NCBI GenBank assembly: GCA_947561585.1
Contig: CANNZV010001626.1
Location: forward strand, 62,001 to 126,000
DNA from: Caprella mutica
Lineage: Eukaryota; Arthropoda; Malacostraca; Amphipoda; Caprellidae
DNA length: 64,000 bases
Direction of reading: 5' to 3'
This document shows, in pieces, positions 1 to 11,490 of the stretch (position 1 is the first letter of the stretch; each line of letters opens with the position of its first letter). Under the pieces are notes generated by a model. That model did no database searches and was not told where the DNA came from. It was given only the letters and a program-made list of their open reading frames with translations. The translations under genes and the position numbers were made by a program.

Positions 1-17
1 AGTTCTCATCAAGAACC

Positions 18-584
18 ATGAGGAGTTCCTTCATAACAATCAATAGAGGCAAAGGGAATATGTCGGAAAATGACAAAAGAGATATGGCCAAGGCTATGAA
101 CCATTCGCTAAATACTGCAGAGCGTCACTATAACTATCAGGAGTTATCGAATTCTGTAGTGAATACGTTATCCTTAACTCAAAACACTTCAGCAGATATT
201 CCTTCAACAAGTGACATCACGTTAGAGTCTATCATCTCGGAGAATTTTCAGTCCCAAGGTGAAGAAGCTTTCAAGGCCTCCACTCCACTCAAAAGGAAGC
301 AGTCGGATGAAGAGTTTAGCTCTGATGAAAGTGTTGACGTTACCATCAAAGAGCTAAGAAGCAAAAAAGTGAAAAAAGTTCACAATGATGAAAATTACAT
401 TAATACCCTGAGAGCTCTCATTGATTCCATTGTGAAGGAGTTTCAGTTAGTTGGAAGAAAGGATGAATTACTGACAGCTAGTGGATTGATCAGTACTAAA
501 TCGGTTTCGAAACTGATTCCAAAGGAAATGATGGAGAGAATGTCTACGAAACTCCTCCGAAAACTCATCAGAGAGTCCTTATAG
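18..584 (+). pseudogene. C-terminal fragment of a tyrosine recombinase-like (Crypton-type) protein
   Basis: This 188-residue reading frame begins at the window edge, so its true start is outside. Residues about 22-41 (DMAKAMNHSLNTAERHYNYQ) resemble the end of a tyrosine recombinase catalytic domain, in which a conserved H/W-S segment is followed by the nucleophilic tyrosine in an H-Y context. Behind it come an S/T-rich linker, a basic K-R stretch (residues about 91-94 and 114-121) that could be a nuclear signal, and a lysine-rich tail ending in a clean stop. Such composition is typical of animal Crypton-like or Crypton-derived proteins. The Arg/Lys/His residues upstream cannot be seen. It could be the last exon of a domesticated gene or a transposon remnant; the family call rests on one motif. 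Confidence 0.42.
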
Positions 585-840
585 AAGATATGCCATGATA
601 AAGTATATTATGTTTCAATAATTATTAAATCTATACATTATGTAAAATGTAATTGTCTTAAAAACAATTAAACTTTATTTTCCGTGCTAGTTTATTATTA
701 TCATCCCCACGCAAAGTCAAAATATTGAATTTAAATAAACATTCATTCATAAATAAGTAAATTACCTTGCAACAGCAGTGAAAGATACAGCAGGATATGT
801 CCAGGTCCTACTTATTCAAAATTCAATTACAGATTCGAAT
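585..840. other. AT-rich spacer between recombinase fragment and LINE
   Basis: No coding signal is seen. It ends with the 8-bp ATTCGAAT (833-840) that is repeated at 3723-3730 and marks the insertion site of the LINE that follows. Confidence 0.6.
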
Positions 841-1084
841 ATAATAATAACAATAATCTTTATTGATACAAATAAAAAAATACAAATGAGGATACATTAA
901 AAATATATAATTTTCTGTATCAAGCTTGTTCTAAGTGTTACTGCTGTAGAGCAGCAAACTTTTCAAGCAAACGATAACATGACATTAAAACCAACTATAT
1001 AAACTACACTCCTAATACAAATAAGAAAATATGGATTATCACGACATAAAAAAAAATACAATTCAAAATATATCCTCATTCCAG

Positions 1085-1372
1085 CAAGAAGTCTAACGTC
1101 AGCTTCTAACCAAAGGCAATATCGCTAACGTTAAAAGGAAATTATGTTTCAAGGGACTGGAAGCAGCAGTCGGAAAAGAAAGTGGCTTCACGAATAAAGT
1201 CACCCAATCTTAACATTAAACATACTAAGAAATGCAAGGATTAAAGAGAGAAAGACATTAAGAACAAGGGACTGAAAGAAGCAGTCAGAAGGGAAAGTGG
1301 TCCTATGAACAAAGTCACCCAATTTTATCAAATAACCAAGAAATGAGAGGATTAAAGAAAGAAACCATCAAA
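1085..1372 (-). repeat. LINE 3'UTR: SINE-like sequence plus ~118-bp tandem duplication
   Basis: Two units, about 1144-1263 and 1264-1372, each contain CAAGGGACTG, a CAGTC block, AAAGTGG and AAAGTCACCCAA in the same order. The outer part (1085-1143) holds a GCGATATTGCC and GACGTTAGAC motif on the minus strand. The same modules form the 3' half of the SINE-like family at 9.9-13.2 kb and 52.5 kb, so this LINE carries a copy within its 3'UTR. Confidence 0.6.
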
Positions 1373-1472
1373 CACGCTATCAAAAATACAAAAAGAGTAG
1401 AAAGTATACTATGGCCATATAAAGTTCCACAAACGGATACCAAGTTCCATATATGGCAAAGGACATAAATTT

Positions 1473-1736
1473 CTAGTGTTGATACTGCGAAATGAGATAA
1501 TTTTTACAGGATTTTTTGAAGGAAGACAATGTATGGCTATTGCGAACATGAAGTGGAAGAGTCCGCCAGACTGCTGGTGCGGTGAAAGACACTGCGTGCT
1601 GCGTGACAGTGAGTCTATGGTAAGAACCATGAGGAAGGTCACGATTTCGAGTGTTGTGAGTATGATTAGACATTATGACATCTCCACTACCATTTATGCA
1701 TATGAACATGTGAACAGCTAACAGAAAATTATGCAA
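1473..1736 (-). pseudogene. LINE ORF2 C-terminal domain, frameshifted
   Basis: An 87-residue frame contains HNTRNRDLPHGSYHRLTV and PAVWRTLPLHVRNSHTLSSF, the motif pair (H-x-T-R ... W-x-x-L/I-P ... S-x-x-x-F-K) that closes ORF2 of jockey/CR1-like LINEs. It continues the RT frame at 1748-3256 after a break of a few bases. The stop near 1473 is probably the natural ORF2 end. Confidence 0.75.
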
Positions 1737-1747
1737 ATCATGAACTT

Positions 1748-3256
1748 TTAATATTTTAGTTCTAAAGAATAAGGGGTCAGTGTGAGAGAGATATGAACTA
1801 CTCTAATGACACGTTTTTGTAAAATGACAAGTTGCTCCAAATGGACATTATAAGTGCTTTCCCAGATGATGTTACAGTATATTAGATATGGATATACAAA
1901 TGAATAATAAAGAGAAATTAAAACATCTTCATCAGCATACCGCCCAACACGATACAGAACACCTATACTTTTTGATATCTTGCTACATACATGGATAATG
2001 TGCAATTTAAAATTCATATTGGGATCAATTCGTATGCCAAGAAATCTAGTCTCATCAACAGGATTATAAATCTTTCCATACATAACAATTTTTTCTGAAG
2101 GATTTATTTGGTTTAATCTATTAGTGAAAAGCATTGGTTCTGTTTTATCAAGATTAATAGATAGTCTATTGGATTTGGCCCAATTAAAGAAATGATTTAG
2201 TTCACTATTAGTTCGCTGAGTTAGGCTAGAATAGTCCCTATCTTGAAGCAATATTGTGGTGTCATCAGCAAATAGCACAACATCTGAAGAACAATTTTGA
2301 AGGGAATTTTTCATATCATTTACATACAAAAGATACAGAAGTGGACCCAAAACAGAACCTTGCGGTACGGATATATTTGTTAGTTTAAAATTAGACTTGA
2401 AAGTCCCTATTCTTACATTATGAAGCCTATTCTCTAGATAACTCCCAAACCAAAGATTGCTAATACCTCGAATACCATAAATATACAACTTATCTAGCAG
2501 AATCTTGTGCTGCACAGTGTCAAACGCCTTGGAAAAATCAACAAAGGCGGATAATGCATGATTCTTCTTGTCTAAACTACCATATACATATTCAGAGAAC
2601 TTAACAAGAGCATCCACAGTACACTTTCCTTTTTGGAACCCAAACTGAGACTTGTCCAAAATGGAATATTTACTATTATACCTCAGTAGTCTCACTGCAA
2701 CAGTCTTTTCGAGTATTTTACTGTACAGGGGTAAAATTGAAATAGGACGATAATTTGACATTTGCGATTTGCAACCCTTTTTATGAATTGGTACAATAGT
2801 AGCTACTTTAAAAATAGATGGGAAAGTTCCCTGTTGAAAAGAGTTATTGATGAGAAGACTGAGTGGGTAAGCTAAAATATCACCTACAAGCTTCAAAATA
2901 CTAACAGAAATTTCATCCTCATCATACTTAGTATTTTTGACCGACCTAATTACATTTAGACATTCCGATTGGTCTGTTGGATACATGAAAAATGAGTTAC
3001 ATATGTTAAACTTAATAAAACTGTTAGGATGGCAATTGCTAGTAGGAATTTTCCTCTCCAAGTCAACCGCCACATTTCTGAAATATTCATTAAATTTATT
3101 GGCTATTTCAGTGGGATCAGTTGATGTTACATTATTAACAGTTATTTCATCAATAGAGTTACAATTTCTGAAATTTCGTCCCGTAACTTCATTTATAACA
3201 GTCCAAGTTTCGCTGATAGAATTCTTAGCACTACAAAATTTCTCCCTATAATACAC
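1748..3256 (-). CDS. Reverse transcriptase domain of LINE ORF2 (partial)
   Basis: A 502-residue open frame carries the reverse transcriptase that copies LINE RNA at the nicked target. Visible RT blocks in order are IVPIHKKGCKSQMSNYRPIS (fingers), LEKTVAVRLL, QFGFQKGKCTVDAL, AFVDFSKAFDTVQH (first catalytic Asp), ISVPQGSVLGPLLYLLYVND and the catalytic FADDT. All key aspartates are present. The thumb region has NWAKSNRLSINLDKT and FLGIRID, as usual for jockey/CR1 clades. The frame is entered by a frameshift near 3230 from the linker frame and exits near 1748 into another frame that holds the C-terminal domain, so this is an ORF2 fragment and not a start-to-stop gene. Confidence 0.85.
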   Translation of the reverse strand: MYYREKFCSAKNSISETWTVINEVTGRNFRNCNSIDEITVNNVTSTDPTEIANKFNEYFRNVAVDLERKIPTSNCHPNSFIKFNICNSFFMYPTDQSECLNVIRSVKNTKYDEDEISVSILKLVGDILAYPLSLLINNSFQQGTFPSIFKVATIVPIHKKGCKSQMSNYRPISILPLYSKILEKTVAVRLLRYNSKYSILDKSQFGFQKGKCTVDALVKFSEYVYGSLDKKNHALSAFVDFSKAFDTVQHKILLDKLYIYGIRGISNLWFGSYLENRLHNVRIGTFKSNFKLTNISVPQGSVLGPLLYLLYVNDMKNSLQNCSSDVVLFADDTTILLQDRDYSSLTQRTNSELNHFFNWAKSNRLSINLDKTEPMLFTNRLNQINPSEKIVMYGKIYNPVDETRFLGIRIDPNMNFKLHIIHVCSKISKSIGVLYRVGRYADEDVLISLYYSFVYPYLIYCNIIWESTYNVHLEQLVILQKRVIRVVHISLTLTPYSLELKY

Positions 3257-3722
3257 AGATTTAGCTCTTCGGATTTTATTGCAGTTAACCTATTCTTAAA
3301 CATATTATTTTGATGAGCAGAAATCAAACTCAATTTAAACATTTTAAAATTCAATGACTTGATCTTAATATCACTCAGTATTTCGTCACTTAACCACGGT
3401 TTTTTTAATCTCTTAGTAGTAACCTGTTTATATCTAATCGGGAAACATGAACAATAAATGGAATTAACCCTATCTGTGAAAACACGAGCTGCAACATCAA
3501 CATCACAACTACACAATAGTTCTTTCCACGGTACTACAGACAATTGATATTTAAAAGATTGCACATTAACATCATTTTTCACTCTAAACTTGATGTTTAC
3601 CACAGTATCATCCTCACAAGAATCAGCAGCTGGCAAAAATATAAAAGAAGGTAGATGGTCTAACACGTCGAACGTGAGAAGTCCCGCTGCATGAGTGCCC
3701 AGATTGAATATCGTATGTCCTA
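3193..3722 (-). pseudogene. LINE endonuclease end and linker (broken)
   Basis: The minus strand reads THAAGLLTFDVLDHLPSF near 3650-3700, matching the last block of an APE-type endonuclease (S-D-H-x-P, here L-D-H-L-P). About 100 residues of linker follow, with RLKKPWLSDEILSDIKIKS, a typical jockey/CR1 linker motif. The frame ends near 3193, after overlapping the RT frame, which indicates a frameshift. The rest of the endonuclease is absent because of 5' truncation. Confidence 0.75.
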
Positions 3723-3730
3723 ATTCGAAT

Positions 3731-4028
3731 TCTGCCTATTTATTTATCAAAATATAAAGAAACTATCTAAAAATGGGAGTTTGAGAAAATATCAGGCTAT
3801 TGAGAAAAAAAATCAGGACGTCCGGAATTAAATGTCCTTCATTCTCGCAGCTTTGGGAAGTCCAGGTCCTGTTTTCTCGGGAAAATATCCTGATTTTTTC
3901 CAAAAACTAACACTCATGTTCGGAAAAAGGTAATTTGCATGTACGGACATCCTGTCTCTTTCCAGTATAAAACCTATGGTTATTTTACTCCATGAAAACG
4001 TGAACTAATGTGTGCTTAGATTCTAGAG
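3731..4028. other. Non-coding spacer
   Basis: AT-rich sequence with a patch of short CCGG/GGAC-containing motifs around 3810-3950. No domain or clear terminal repeat was identified. Confidence 0.5.
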
Positions 4029-4736
4029 TAGGGGTGGGCACACACTGTGTTTTTCAAAGCTGAAAGGTGGAATCTCAGTGCCTCTACAATTTTCTTTTTG
4101 TTTTTCGAATTGCATGGGATACTGAGTAGTTAGGATGAGGTGGTAGATTTTATTGAGGGACGTAACATGATACATATTTGTTTACATAATATAAATATTG
4201 GTAGTAGATTTATTATTTGCGTTTAAAGGAATTAATAAATGATATTTAATTAATTTTATCTCATGTGAAAATAATTCATAATAAAAACAAAAATTAATTA
4301 ACTTGCATATGTAATAATAAGTAACTCGTAAAATCACAGGATAAATGACAATGCCTAGCTATCTTATAAAAAGTAAGGACTTAAATGTGATTGCACGAAT
4401 TCTTACCACATTGTTATAGAGTGTCCCTAGACAAACATATTACAGATTCATAAATAACTGATTTAGATAAAAAGAGACAGAGGTAACAAATATTAAACAC
4501 CGGCACTAATGTAACAATAAACAAAAAATATTTTATTGACGGATAAAGTTGACAATTAAAATATCAAGGACATTACAAGTATACTGTTTTTAAATTAGCT
4601 TACCATCCTATTCTATATTATCCTAGTAATTTATAAAGCAGTCATGGCTAAAAAAATAAAGCACCGTTTTCCTGCTGGGCACAAGTGCTGCTTTGAGTGC
4701 AAAAAGAGCACTGAGTGCTGCTTTTGCACACCACTG
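4029..4736. mobile_element. Possible hAT-type non-autonomous element (~700 bp)
   Basis: The left end reads TAGGGGTGGGCACACAC and the right end, reversed, reads CAGTGGTGTGCAAAAGC; both resemble hAT terminal inverted repeats. The flanking 8-mers TTCTAGAG and CAATAGAG match at only five positions. The interior is AT-rich with no transposase. The weak TSD keeps this tentative. Confidence 0.35.
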
Positions 4737-4744
4737 CAATAGAG

Positions 4745-5189
4745 GCTAACCAAACTGTATTTCTACGTTACCACACGTCATTGCAGTACAATTAATTTCC
4801 TAATTCACGTGATTTATGCAAATACATGAATATTTTTAAACTTTTCAATACAAAAATATCTTTGGTATAAAAAATAATTTTAAAAGGATATGCTTAGAAA
4901 ACACACGTCAAACTCATTAGGGTTGATATCACCTTTTGAAGACGAAAGGTATAACGACTGCAATATGGCTCTTGGCTACTGCAATATCTATATTTTGCTA
5001 TAGGAATAAAACCTGGTCCATACATGAGTTACCTAACCAATATTCAGCAACATCAAACAAGTTTATATACATACTGTACATAAAATAGCACACACACTAA
5101 ATAAAAAAAAATAGTCATTTCAACTTTCTACACATAATCACTGAACTGAACTAAAAAGCAATATTCAGCAATATTATTTTGCCACGAGA
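4745..5189. other. AT-rich non-coding stretch
   Basis: Nothing recognised between the possible hAT element and the large inverted repeat. Confidence 0.5.
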
Positions 5190-8062
5190 GTGAATATTAT
5201 CTTGCGTAATATTTGGGGCAGAATGTCAGTCTCCAAAGAACAATACTCTCAAATTGTCATAATTTGTTAAAACTGTCATGTGAACAACTATTCATTGTAA
5301 GAAATATTGTCAAAATATATACCAGGTTGAATACAATAATGTTCCATATTCATTATAGTCAAATTGCCATTCCAAATAAGCATACTTTGTTTCAATTATT
5401 TAGTGCCATTAAATCCTCACAGCTCAAACTGTTTTTGTTCAGCCTCTCTTTTGAAGTTAAATCATCCCATGCAATGAAATGCATTGTTCAAATATTTACC
5501 TTTCGATCATTATTTTTGAAAATAAATCATCCAAAATATTACAGTCTAGTATTTGCTTCTGTAAAAATAAAACTATTTGCTTGCAATATTAAATGTTTAT
5601 TTTCCTTGTGTTTTGGTGATACTGTTTTATCCTGATCTCGCAGCAAATTTCGAACACTGAAATTAATTATATCATTTACATATAATGAATTTTTTTTTTG
5701 TAAATCTTAATCTACCTCAATATGAATAATTTCCATTGAAAGTGTATATAGTTGAGAAATATTTCTATTTAGTATAACTAGGAAACAGATTTAATATGCA
5801 GTATTATATTTCTTTGAAACAAATATTCAATAATTTATTACTGATTATAGCTAATTTATTTGTGTTTTTTATACAGAATAAATAGCTGCAATTAATGTTA
5901 ATTCGATGTGCAGATATCGTCTACTAACATGAGACTTTCCCCTTAATTATAGAAGATATATATATTAAAATAATACGTAATATGTGTGAAGATAACTAGT
6001 GAATTGAAATATCTCTGAATGTGTGGATTATGCTCTATATTTTACTATTTAATGAGCACGAAAATAATGTAATGTAGATATAATTCACTTAAAATTTCAA
6101 TTAAAATCAGTTCTTTATTAGACCTTATTGTAAAATGTAATGTTTAAGCAATACAAATTATTAATTATTTTCAACATACACAAGATTGTCACAATTACCC
6201 AGTACGGCAATAAACAAATCATACTCTTCGCATATTGGGTGAAAATTCATTTTATTATGACGGGGCTGACGAGGTGTTTACAATAGCGCACATCTCGCTC
6301 TCATGCCTGGAAAAAGCTAGTGACAGACATCTAAAATATTTGAATAAATGTTCCTAATTTGAGTATTTTACCATTCATTACTTTTGTTCTTCATCTAATC
6401 GTGTGTAATTGTGTGAACGAGTAAAAGTATGAAAATAAAGCTTCCAAATCGGTTCAGAATTACAATTATTATTTTTCTATGGGAGCTGTTTTAACTGAAC
6501 CAGCGGACTAACTAGGACTAACAATCATATTTAAATGATTGTTTATTAGGCACATACATTACAATAAGGTGAAACAATTTAAAAATTATGTAAAATTAAT
6601 TATCTTCATAATGAAAATATGATTATAGAAGGATATTGCATGGAACTTCAAATAATATTTCCAAGCTGAATATGACTGAATATCTTTTAAACTGAAATCA
6701 CAGGAATATTTTCCAGTACATTTTTTATCATATTTTTCTCTCTGTGTCAGAATTCTTATTAATATTTCATTAAAGTCCAGACTGGTTTAATGTTTCGTAA
6801 ATTATTCGGAAATGGAAAGAGAACAATGAATGAACTTATTATTTTACGTACGAAACATTCTATTTTACTAATAATTTATATAGAAGACACAATATTGATG
6901 GTAGAATAACGGTAAAGTGATTATAATAATGTAAAATGTGGTAACATTACTACAATTTATATACTCCTCTTCCTTTCACTCTTTCAACCATTTTAAAGGA
7001 AACTAGAAACAGAAATTTACAACAGATAACAAAGTTTATCTAACATTTCATATTTTAATCCAGATTAAGAAATGTTTTGGATTATTAGTTAAAATTCAAA
7101 ATATTATATAGTGGCCACAACGAGACATAATATCGCCAATATTAAATTAATATTTCCATTGAATAAATATGTTTTCTGAATTGGTAAAGACTTCAATTAA
7201 ATAAAAAACTATGAAAGGAATATGAATCAAATTACTGAGAAATGAAATAGCCTAACTGCAAATAATATTGACAGTTACCATGGCAACTACCTATGTGTTA
7301 TTGAAAACGAATATCAGAAGATTAATATTACATGGAATATGCACAACTTGTCATGATATTATATTTTATTCTATATATTATTTCACACTACCTATCAAAT
7401 TTAACACGTGGATCAGTTTATAACAGGGAATCCCTGGGACTAATTAGAAGCTACATTATAACAACACATGCTCTGGTGGACATGTATATCAACTCCCAAA
7501 AGAGAGTGTTGCCGCCGGTGAAATGATGGTCACATCAAAAAAATGTCCAGAGGGAAAAGTGGAATAGAATTTGATGAATGAAACAATGAATAAATGTTTC
7601 ATTATATTCTGCTGAATATTGTTGTGATTAAATGATATCATTAATTCCAAAGTTTCAGATATGCTTTGAAATCAGGACAAAACAGTATCACCAAAACACA
7701 ATGAAAATAAATATTTAATTGCAAGGAGATGGTTTAATTTTTATGGAAACAAATACTAGACTTCAATGTTTTGGATGAATTATTTTCAAAAATAATAATC
7801 AAAATTAAATATTTGAACAATGCATTTCATTGGGATAATTCAACTCCAAAAAGAACAAAAACATTTTGAGCTGTGATGATTTAATGGTGCTAAATAATTG
7901 AAACAAATTATGCACATTTGAAATGGTATTTTTAATGTAATGAATTTGAAGCATATTGTTTCAATCTCGTATGTATTTAGAAATTTCGACAATATCTCTT
8001 ACAATGAATAGATGCTGATATTCCACACAAAATATTACACTAGGTAATGGTTTTTACTCAGT
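5190..8062. repeat. Large inverted repeat: ~450-bp arms around a ~1.9 kb centre
   Basis: The arm at about 5190-5690 reappears in reverse complement at about 7620-8062. Shared landmarks include TTTCAATTATTTAG, GCATTGTTCAAATATTTA, AATGTTTATTTTCCTTGTG-like text and GGTGATACTGTTTT, in matching order and spacing with scattered differences. This is either one element with very long terminal inverted repeats or two oppositely inserted copies of one dispersed repeat. The centre (5690-7620) is AT-rich without recognisable coding. Confidence 0.75.
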
Positions 8063-9571
8063 GTCATGAGACTGCTAGTCTGTTTTGAGCTTAATGATTA
8101 AAATGATAAAAAAAAATTACAAAAAAATGTTTCTATGTTCAAATTGTTCATGGTTTTATATACTAATTTATTTGTTTGTGAGATCATATTTGTTTTGCAA
8201 ATTATTAATTGTATACCTAACTCAAATAGCGGAAAATTGTTTCAATAGAATGATCCTCCCATTATGTACTATCGCGGAAAAGTGTATCCGTCCAATTGCT
8301 GAGGTGCGCATGAATAATCTAGTTCCCACTGTACCACGGATTATCGTACGCTACCACAAATTCTCATTTTACCCCCGCATGTAAGAAATTTCTATTCTTT
8401 TTAATGCAGTGCGGGACATTTCGTCTTCAGCCTTCATGGTGAAAAGTCATCAAATTTCACTCTCTCTATTTAAAAACTTGTGTTTTAGGCAGATCGAAAA
8501 TTAGTCTTTCTTTAGATAATTTTACTTTAGCCTGGATAAGTTATTCTTCAGTCTTTCTAGCTGAGGACTCTATTTTTTATTGTCATGCTCATATGGAACT
8601 ATATCTTTTACTTGTACATTTGTAAATTAATTTTTTTAGCTTTTATTTTCTAAGTTCTAGATTCAAAATTTTAAGCTATATTTTTTAACTCTGTGAAAAA
8701 TTGTTAATGCTATCATTTTTAGGCAGCTTAATCCTTGAAATTGAGATATTCGAAAGACTGATCAGATTTCTGAGCTAGTTGTTTTCTTCTTGTATATGAA
8801 CTCTAAATATATTTACCAGTTGATTTTTTGCTTTTTGCTGATAGCTGAGACGAAGTCCAGCTCAATATCAAGTGTTTCTGTTCTTGATTTCATTTCGAAT
8901 TATAAATTTATCAATATTTCACAGATTTTCTTGAAATTGCTGATGGAATTTGAAATTTATTACCAAAATGTGTGCTTCCAAAACTTTTGTATCTTTACTT
9001 CTGAACTTTGAAATAATACCGAACTTCAGAATTTTTTCTATAGTTAATGAGTGGAACCATTTTCTATAGGTATCCAAACCTGCAAAATGTCGAGATTTGG
9101 AACAGTTTACGAAATAGCAAAATTAGATTTTATGCACTTCTTTACATTACTCTGTAAAAAATACGGAATTCTACTTTATATTATTGTACCTAAATTCCTT
9201 TGAATACGATCTGTAGACATGGAATAGAAAGAAAAAAAAACACCTAGAGCTGTAGCTTATTATTCTGTATTTATAAATACCTTTAAATTTAAATCTTTTT
9301 CAGGTTTTAGTCTCACAATACCTATAGATATAACAATATTTATGCACTTTTAAAAAAGGGAAAAACCTTACGAATAATTTTCGGAACAGCTGGATGCTCA
9401 AGTTTAGTGTTAAACGGTAAATGTAATTACGTATATTCACCTAATTTATTTTTCCCATAATTTTTATCTTCTAATTCTACTACCAAATTCTCGTTTTAAT
9501 TTTGTGCAGGTAACTCTTAAGAAATTTCTTTCTTTCTGGGTATCAAAGAATTTATAAGTCTGCATGAGCTC
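8063..9571. other. AT-rich non-coding stretch
   Basis: Only short random-looking open frames are present. A slightly more GC-rich patch near 8260-8385 has a 99-residue frame (8085-8384) that starts in low-complexity K/N/F codons and matches nothing I recognise. Confidence 0.5.
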
Positions 9572-9804
9572 TAGGGTCACGCAGGTAAATTGCGGCCCTT
9601 AATTTTTTATTGCAGCCCTCTCAAGAGAGTCTCTAAAACATTTTGAATCAAAATTACATTGAAATGTTAAATAGCTATCAAAAGAAGCACAGTGAATGCT
9701 ATAACTTATTAATTTAAGTTTTGACGTGTGTTTTGAAGCTATGATGTTTCAGTTGTTAAAGGCCGCAGTTAGTAAGTGGGCCGCAATTTACCTGCGTGAC
9801 CCTA
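9572..9804. mobile_element. MITE with perfect 27-bp terminal inverted repeats
   Basis: The sequence starting TAGGGTCACGCAGGTAAATT at 9572 is repeated exactly in reverse complement ending at 9804, giving 27 matched bases. The 233-bp element has no coding capacity. Flanks read CATGAGCT and CATGAAGCT, a possible 8-9 bp duplication with one indel, which suits a hAT-type MITE; TA at both ends is the alternative reading. Perfect ends suggest recent activity. Confidence 0.85.
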
Positions 9805-9924
9805 TCATGAAGCTGTTTGTGGTGGATTTAATAGAAGAGGGTTCTCTTTGGCCTCGAACTGTTGTTAATTGGATTAATAATTGTCTTTTTTCATTCCTAT
9901 TATGTTTATCTTTTTACGCCACTT

Positions 9925-10265
9925 GCAGTTTTAGAGGATAGCACTAGGTTTATGCTTTCAAAATACAAGGTCTTCGACTTTTCGGTTTATTAGGCTTGTA
10001 GGCTTAATTTACTATCCCCTTTTTATTTTAATCTTCCATCCGTGAGTGTAGCCTCCGGACCTTAAATTGGGTCCTTTTTTATTCGTTTTAAGTGAATGCA
10101 TTCTCGGAGTAGCTCTTTAGTATTCATGAGCATTGTCACCGACGGTGGTAGGTGACTTTGTTCAAGGAGCCACTTTCCTTTCATACTGCTTCTTCCAGTC
10201 CCTTGTATTTAATTTCATTGTCAGCGATATGGCCTTTGGATCCAAAGAAAACGTTAAGCCCCTAC
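9925..10265 (+). repeat. SINE-like interspersed repeat, copy 1
   Basis: This ~340-bp unit runs from TAGCACTAGGTTTATGC through TAGGCTTAATTTACTATC, GAGCATTGTCACCGACGG, GTGACTTTGTTCAAGGAGCC and CAGTCCCTTGTATTTAATTT, to an end of GCGATATGGCC and CGTTAAGCCCCTA. The same order recurs at 11.2, 12.8 and 52.5 kb (reversed). No clear A and B boxes were found, so tRNA ancestry is not shown. Confidence 0.75.
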
Positions 10266-10493
10266 TTAAATTAACAGAGATTATTTATTAATAACTTTAT
10301 ACTAAAAAAAACTATCTTAAATTCATAAGAGTAAATATGCAAGATATTCATGTTGCATTTATGAGAGTTTTCAACGAATGACACTATGTAACAGTCATGA
10401 ATTGAAGAGAGAGGCAGAGAATTTTTCGATACGAACAGTTGCAAATTGGATGATGACCAAGTTTTTTTCCTTTTTGTTTCATTGAAATTCACT

Positions 10494-10545
10494 GTTTTGT
10501 AGAATAGCACTAGATAGGGATAACAATGTAGTCTTAGATTGTTAA
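10494..10545 (+). repeat. SINE-like repeat, 5' fragment
   Basis: TTTTGTAGAATAGCACTAG followed by GTCTTAGATT matches the first ~50 bp of the copy at 12.8 kb. The remainder is missing. Confidence 0.5.
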
Positions 10546-10627
10546 TTAATATAATTTGCAATATGTTTTTGCACCCTGTTTGGTCATTTTCCTCTTACTT
10601 CCGCGATTACTAGATTCTCATTCCGTA

Positions 10628-10712
10628 ACATTCCATTGAAGAGTCTCTTTCATTCCATTGACGAGTCTCTTTCATTCCATTGACGAGTCTCTTTCATTCC
10701 AATCACGGCGTC
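10628..10712 (+). repeat. Short tandem repeat, ~24-bp unit, 3-4 copies
   Basis: CATTCCATTGACGAGTCTCT followed by TT recurs three times, with degenerate copies at both ends. Confidence 0.85.
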
Positions 10713-11199
10713 TCTTTCCAATCTAACTGCTAGATCTATATTAAGGTCTTTTCTATTTATTTTCCGATTAACGAAATCTCGAAACCATTATATTCGCATC
10801 AAACCTAGTCAATAACTATAACTTGTATACTAATTTATATTATTAAAATTTGTTTCCAGTTCAATGGGTAGAGCGAGCATTCGCTAGGTGGAACTCGAAA
10901 GACCACTACCTATGACCAGATCACTTCTCACAAGAAAGCGGAAGAATCAAACGACAGCAGTGCAAATCTCCCTTTTCTTAATTGGTAAGGACAAATTTCT
11001 ATTAGTTCAGTGATAACTGATAGAATTAGCAAAGTTATTCGTATCAGTAATGTTTCATAAATATATAATTTAAAAAATGTATGAAAATTGTTTAAAGATA
11101 TAATATAGCAGGCTAATTGCAAAGCCCCCAGTGGCTGTATCCTCAATCTGTTCAGGTGAATATAAGAGAAGGGCACAACAGCTTCAGGCTTATCATTTT
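10713..11199. other. Non-coding spacer with a weak tRNA-like patch
   Basis: Near 10855-10905 the text CAATGGGTAGAGCGAGCATT resembles a tRNA A-box region, but no acceptable B box or cloverleaf follows. The rest is AT-rich. Confidence 0.35.
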
Positions 11200-11490
11200 T
11201 TGTGGCTAATTGTAGTTTCTGAGGATAACTCGTATGTTTTTTTTTTTGTGTCCGGTAGGCTTCATTTATTATCACCTCTTCATTTTCCTTTTCCATCTGT
11301 GAGTGCTGCCACCGGTGTTGGTGACTCTGTTCGTCACATTCCTTGGTAAGTGACTGCAGTCATGGATTTTTTTTTGCATCCATGAGCGTTGTCTCCGACT
11401 GGTGGTAGTTCATGGAGTCTCTTTCCTTTCTAACTGTTACTTCAAGCCCCATATATATTCAATTTCTTTTCAATATCAGCGATATGGCCT
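11200..11490 (+). repeat. SINE-like interspersed repeat, copy 2
   Basis: It shares GGTAGGCTTCATTTATTATC, CTCTTCATTTTCC, GCCACCGGTG, CATTCCTTGGTAAGTGACTG, CATCCATGAGCGTTGTC and a terminal CAGCGATATGGCC with the other copies. Its 5' part is degenerate and it lacks the final CGTTAAACCCC. Confidence 0.7.

Larger units (their letters stand above)
841..3722 (-). mobile_element. 5'-truncated jockey/CR1-type LINE, minus strand
   Basis: The element reads right to left. Its 3' tail is at 841-890, where the minus strand ends in CAATAAAGATTATTG and ATT repeats. Its 5' end is truncated inside the endonuclease domain near 3722. ATTCGAAT occurs on both sides (833-840 and 3723-3730), consistent with an 8-bp target-site duplication. 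The order is endonuclease remnant, linker, reverse transcriptase, C-terminal domain, 3'UTR. It cannot have moved since insertion because the 5' half is missing and the frame is broken near 3230 and 1740. Confidence 0.85.

Noticed and set aside
5213..5635. 140-residue frame in the large inverted repeat arm
   Set aside because: The opposite arm carries the same sequence without an intact frame, so there is no sign of coding constraint.
8085..8384. 99-residue frame with a GC-richer end
   Set aside because: Low-complexity start, no domain, and AT-rich surroundings give no supporting splice or start context.
10855..10905. tRNA gene or tRNA-derived SINE head
   Set aside because: Only an A-box-like piece is present; no B box and no foldable cloverleaf.
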